Shown here: one piece after another, positions 5,667-8,268 of the stretch | How positions within the stretch are numbered: the first letter of the stretch is position 1 | Layout of the letters: the number at the start of each line of letters is the position of its first letter | NCBI GenBank assembly: GCA_046484325.1 | Contig: JAWOJB010000088.1 | Coordinates: forward strand, 1 to 8,268 | Origin: JAWOJB01 sp046484325 | GTDB taxonomy: Bacteria; Actinomycetota; Acidimicrobiia; Spongiisociales; ZC4RG35 | Direction of reading: 5' to 3' | DNA length: 8,268 bases | The notes under the pieces: model-generated | The model's input: only the letters and a program-made list of their open reading frames with translations | What the model was told of the DNA's origin: nothing | The model's database searches: none | Position numbers and translations under genes: made by a program

Positions 5667-7895
5667 GTGCAGCAGGCGCAATGGTTCGTGGACGACCTCC
5701 CCACCGACTCGCCGCTCTTCGCCGAACTCAATCCCCCACAGCGGGAGGCGGTGGCCGCCACCGAGGGCCCGGTGTTGGTGGTGGCCGGGGCGGGATCGGG
5801 CAAGACGAGGGTCCTGACGTACCGGATCGCCCATCTCATCCGTGATCTCCACGTCCCCCCCGGGGCGATCCTCGCCATCACGTTCACGAACAAGGCCGCC
5901 GACGAGATGCGGGACCGGGTGGGACGCCTCGTCGGCGGAGCGGTGAACGCGATGTGGGTGTCGACCTTCCACTCCGCCTGCGTCAGGATCCTTCGCCGGG
6001 AGGCCCACCGGTTCGGTTACCGCTCCGGCTTCTCGATCTACGACGAGGCCGATTCGCTGCGGTTGGCCAACCAGTGTGTGAAGGAATTGGACCTCGACCC
6101 CAAGCGGTTCCCTCCCCGTCAGATCCGGGCTGCGATCTCCAACGCCAAGAACGAGTTGATCGACTACGAGTCGTTCGCGTCCCAGGGGGAGGGCTTCTAC
6201 CACGAGCAGGTCTCCGACGTGTACCGGCTCTACCAGCAACGGTTGCTCGAGGCCTCGGCCATGGACTTCGACGACCTGCTGATGATCACCGCCGAGCTGT
6301 TGGGGGCGTTCCCCGACGTGCTTTCCCACTACCAGGAGCGATTCCGGTATGTGTTGGTCGACGAGTACCAGGACACCAACCACGCCCAGTACGTGCTCGT
6401 GACCAAGCTGGCGGCAGGGCACCGCAACCTCTGCGTGGTGGGCGACAGCGACCAGTCGATCTACCGGTGGCGGGGAGCGGACATCCGCAACATCCTCGAG
6501 TTCGAGCGGGACTACCCCGACGCCAGGGTGGTCGTCCTCGACCAGAACTACCGGTCGACCGAGACCATCCTCGAGGCCGCCAACGCCGTCATCGCCAACA
6601 ACCCTCGTCCCCAGGCCAAGGATCTCTGGAGCGACCGGGGGGCCGGAGAGCCGATCGTCCGCTTCGAGGGGGAGGACGAGCACGACGAGGCCGGGTTCGT
6701 CGCCGATCAGGTCGACGAGTTGCGTGACGCCGGGTTCGACCTCGCCGACATCGCCGTCTTCTACCGGACCAATGCCCAGTCCCGGGTGATCGAGGACGTG
6801 CTCATGCGACGGGGCATCCCGTACGTCGTGGTGGGGAACGTCAAGTTCTACGAGCGCAAGGAGATCAAGGACGCCGTCGCCTACCTGCGGGTCATCGTGA
6901 ATCCCGACGACCAGGTGGCGGTCAAGCGGGTCCTCAACGAGCCGCGACGGGGGATCGGCGACACCACCGTCGGACACCTCGATCGCTTCTCGCAGTCCCA
7001 GCGGCTCGGTTTTGTCGAGGCCATGCGGCGGGCGGCCGAAATCCCCCAACTCACCGCCCGGGCCGTCAAGGGGATCAACGAGTTCCTGGCCGTCCTCGAC
7101 GGTCTGGTGGCGAAGGCGGAAGCCGGCGGGGTGCCCGAGGCGGTGCGGGCCGTCGTGGAGGACACCGGGTACGTGGCCGCCCTCGAGGCCGAGCGGAGCA
7201 TCGAGGCGCTCGGCCGCCTCGAGAATCTGCGGGAGCTGCAGTCGGTGGCGGTCGAGTTCGAGTCCTCGAGCGAGGGATCGGTGGTGGGCGGCGAGAGCTG
7301 GGAGGCTATGGAGAACCTGCGCCGTCTCGAGCTGTTCCTCGAAACGGTGAGCCTGGTGAGCGACATCGACGAGTTCGACGAGGGTGCCGGGGCCGTGACC
7401 CTGATGACCCTCCACACCGCCAAGGGGCTCGAGTTCCCCATCGTGTTCCTGGTCGGGATGGAGGACGGGGTGTTTCCCCATCTGCGCTCTTTGGGCGACC
7501 CGGCCGAGCTCGAGGAGGAGCGGCGGCTCGCCTACGTCGGGATGACCCGGGCCAAGGACCGGCTGTTCCTGACCTCGGCGTGGAGCCGCATGATCTGGGG
7601 GAGCACGAACTACAACCCACCGAGCCGGTTCGTGAAAGAGATCCCCTCCCGGTTCATGGTGGAGGCCGGCAAGCGTGCACGCCAGGCCGGGTCCGAGCGC
7701 CCCGTCGTCGCGCCCCGGCCGGGGATCGGTGACGTCGGGATCCTCGCCGGTGACCGGGTGCGCCATGACAAGTGGGGCCTCGGCACCGTCCGCGAGGTGG
7801 TGGGAGCGGGCGACAAGGCCGAGGCGGAGGTCGTGTTCGACGGCGTCGGCAAGAAGCGCTTGTTGCTGGCGTGGGCTCCGCTCCAGAAGGCCTGA
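5667..7895 (+). CDS. pcrA: ATP-dependent DNA helicase PcrA/UvrD
   Basis: This superfamily 1A 3'-5' DNA helicase acts in nucleotide excision repair, in dismantling stalled replication or recombination intermediates and, through its tail, at RNA polymerase. The 742 residues match the usual PcrA length. Motifs in order are: Q motif LNPPQREAV (21-29), Walker A AGAGSGKT (40-47), Ia FTNKAADEM (73-81), Walker B VDEYQDTN (231-238), III GDSDQSIYRWRG (259-270), IV DQNYRSTETI (292-301), V TLHTAKGLEF (581-590) and VI AYVGMTRAKDRL (622-633). The C-terminus GDRVRHDKWGLGTVREV (695-711) is the Tudor-like domain known in PcrA to contact RNA polymerase. GTG 5667 is chosen because it sits correctly before the Q motif and six bases after a -10 box. 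It is 57 bases downstream of the histidine kinase gene and seems independently transcribed. No defects are seen. Confidence 0.96.
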   Translation: MQQAQWFVDDLPTDSPLFAELNPPQREAVAATEGPVLVVAGAGSGKTRVLTYRIAHLIRDLHVPPGAILAITFTNKAADEMRDRVGRLVGGAVNAMWVSTFHSACVRILRREAHRFGYRSGFSIYDEADSLRLANQCVKELDLDPKRFPPRQIRAAISNAKNELIDYESFASQGEGFYHEQVSDVYRLYQQRLLEASAMDFDDLLMITAELLGAFPDVLSHYQERFRYVLVDEYQDTNHAQYVLVTKLAAGHRNLCVVGDSDQSIYRWRGADIRNILEFERDYPDARVVVLDQNYRSTETILEAANAVIANNPRPQAKDLWSDRGAGEPIVRFEGEDEHDEAGFVADQVDELRDAGFDLADIAVFYRTNAQSRVIEDVLMRRGIPYVVVGNVKFYERKEIKDAVAYLRVIVNPDDQVAVKRVLNEPRRGIGDTTVGHLDRFSQSQRLGFVEAMRRAAEIPQLTARAVKGINEFLAVLDGLVAKAEAGGVPEAVRAVVEDTGYVAALEAERSIEALGRLENLRELQSVAVEFESSSEGSVVGGESWEAMENLRRLELFLETVSLVSDIDEFDEGAGAVTLMTLHTAKGLEFPIVFLVGMEDGVFPHLRSLGDPAELEEERRLAYVGMTRAKDRLFLTSAWSRMIWGSTNYNPPSRFVKEIPSRFMVEAGKRARQAGSERPVVAPRPGIGDVGILAGDRVRHDKWGLGTVREVVGAGDKAEAEVVFDGVGKKRLLLAWAPLQKA

Positions 7896-7921
7896 GCGCT
7901 TGACGTCTCGCGGCTTTGGCC

Positions 7922-7947
7922 TTTGTCCCCCACGGAGTGGGGGAAGG
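7922..7947. repeat. Solitary hairpin element, inverted relative of the 37-bp array units
   Basis: CCCCCAC (7927-7933), GGA, GTGGGGG (7937-7943) form a perfect 7-bp stem with a triloop. Read on the minus strand, the element begins CCTTCCCCCA and ends TGGGGGACAAA; these are nearly the same ends as each array unit at 8044-8228, but with a different stem tip and loop. It lies 26 bases after the pcrA stop and could serve as a factor-assisted terminator or mRNA 3' end, although no T-tract follows. Confidence 0.75.
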
Positions 7948-7957
7948 GGCCCCCGCT

Positions 7958-8030
7958 GCGAAGCCGCGGGGTAGGGGGGTCCGGCGTCGCGCGCGTGGGT
8001 TCGGTCCCCCTACCTCCCGGCTCGCTTCGC
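7958..8030. repeat. Long nested inverted repeat
   Basis: GCGAAGC (7958-7964) is complementary to GCTTCGC (8024-8030), and GGTAGGGGG (7970-7978) to CCCCCTACC (8006-8014). The linking bases are partly paired. CCCCGC (7951-7956) and GCGGGG (7966-7971) offer a competing smaller hairpin. It resembles a dispersed palindromic intergenic element; copies elsewhere in the genome would confirm this. Confidence 0.65.
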
Positions 8031-8043
8031 TCGCCGGCAGGGA

Positions 8044-8228
8044 CCTTCCCCCAGCCTTCGGCCGGGGGACAAACCGTCGACCTTCCCCCAGCCTTTGGCC
8101 GGGGGACAAACCGTCGACCTTCCCCCAGCCTTCGGCTGGGGGACAAACCGTCGACCTTCCCCCAGCCTTTGGCCGGGGGACAAACCGTCGACCCTCCCCC
8201 AGCCTTTGGCCGGGGGACAAACCGTCGA
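8044..8228. repeat. Five direct tandem copies of a 37-bp hairpin unit
   Basis: Units are 8044-8080, 8081-8117, 8118-8154, 8155-8191 and 8192-8228. Each consists of CCTT, then a stem-loop CCCCCAGCC-TTY-GGYYGGGGG (second Y always C except as noted), then ACAAACCGTCGA. The unit boundary creates a GTCGAC palindrome. Differences are few: the loop is TTC or TTT, unit 3 has GGCT instead of GGCC and so forms a perfect 9-bp stem (8122-8130 with 8134-8142), and unit 5 begins CCCT. There are no unique spacers, so it is not a CRISPR array. Confidence 0.93.
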
Positions 8229-8268
8229 CCTTCCCCCGGCCAAAGGCTGGGGGAAGGTCGACGGTTTG
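8218..8268. repeat. Fold-back palindrome where the array reverses orientation
   Basis: Arms 8218-8237 and 8249-8268 are perfect 20-base reverse complements around an 11-base centre (GGCCAAAGGCT), which itself pairs through one G-T and three Watson-Crick pairs around an AAA loop. In effect a sixth unit starts in the direct orientation and continues as an inverted copy, with the switch inside the hairpin stem. A longer, imperfect pairing also exists between 8181-8217 and 8232-8268. The window ends here, so an opposing array may continue beyond; an assembly fold-back is also possible. Confidence 0.85.

Larger units (their letters stand above)
7896..8268. other. Non-coding, hairpin-rich intergenic region
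   Basis: There is no credible gene in these 373 bases. Minus-strand open frames across it run through the tandem repeats in all three frames and give monotonous 37-residue periodic peptides, as expected when a stop-free 37-bp unit is repeated. The region instead holds several inverted repeats and a tandem array, described separately. None of the hairpins is followed by a T-tract on either strand, so intrinsic termination of pcrA is not clearly shown. Confidence 0.8.

Noticed and set aside
5610..7766. 718-codon minus-strand open frame opposite pcrA
   Set aside because: It is the exact antisense of a complete helicase with all motifs, and is also a high-GC artefact.
7927..7943. Rho-independent terminator for pcrA
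   Set aside because: The stem is strong but no T-tract follows on either strand, so it is kept only as a structured repeat that might act in termination by another route.
8044..8228. CRISPR array
   Set aside because: The whole 37-bp period is constant, with no unique spacers and no cas genes in the window.
8010..8243. Minus-strand open frames across the tandem array giving repetitive Arg/Gly/Pro-rich peptides
   Set aside because: All three minus frames stay open because the 37-bp unit has no stops; the peptides are frame-permuted versions of one another and there is no start context or codon bias.

Overview
The window is GC-rich DNA whose codons almost all end in G or C. Short or absent leaders, GTG starts and a guaB3-guaA gene pair point to an actinobacterium; the GuaB3 sequence looks most like the Acidimicrobiia type. 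This is a judgement from sequence style and not a database result. All confidently recognised genes are on the plus strand.

Layout. Positions 1-~280 are a foreign-looking stretch. On the minus strand they carry an uninterrupted fragment of a beta-sandwich/VWA-associated type of protein, with clearly different codon choice. At about 270-290 this stops abruptly against the middle of guaB3, which lacks its N-terminal third. Two unrelated genes are therefore broken at the same point, so the join is either an assembly chimera or a real recombination breakpoint. Then follow guaB3 (to 1015), a short heptamer tandem repeat (1016-1043), and guaA (GMP synthase, 1062-2600).

Next comes a two-gene signalling operon. 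A CheA-like hybrid kinase (HPt, dimerisation, ATPase, CheW and receiver domains; preferred start 2674) overlaps by 4 bases a small membrane-anchored histidine kinase with no sensor domain (4728-5609). A near-consensus sigma-28 (FliA/WhiG-type) promoter lies at 2639-2665, directly before the preferred start. It suggests a nearly leaderless transcript under a motility or developmental sigma factor. No receptor, CheW, CheY or flagellar gene is in the window.

The next gene is pcrA/uvrD (5667-7895), a complete superfamily 1A helicase with the C-terminal Tudor-like domain, apparently read from its own leaderless promoter.

From 7896 to the end there is no credible gene. The region is packed with hairpins: a solitary CCCCCAC-GGA-GTGGGGG hairpin, a long nested inverted repeat (7958-8030), five direct copies of a 37-bp hairpin unit (8044-8228), and a fold-back palindrome (8218-8268) where the array reverses orientation as the window ends. 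I see no CRISPR, tRNA, rRNA, transposase or integrase. The points most worth following are the 280 junction, the sigma-28 promoter on the CheA-like operon, and the hairpin array with its fold-back end.
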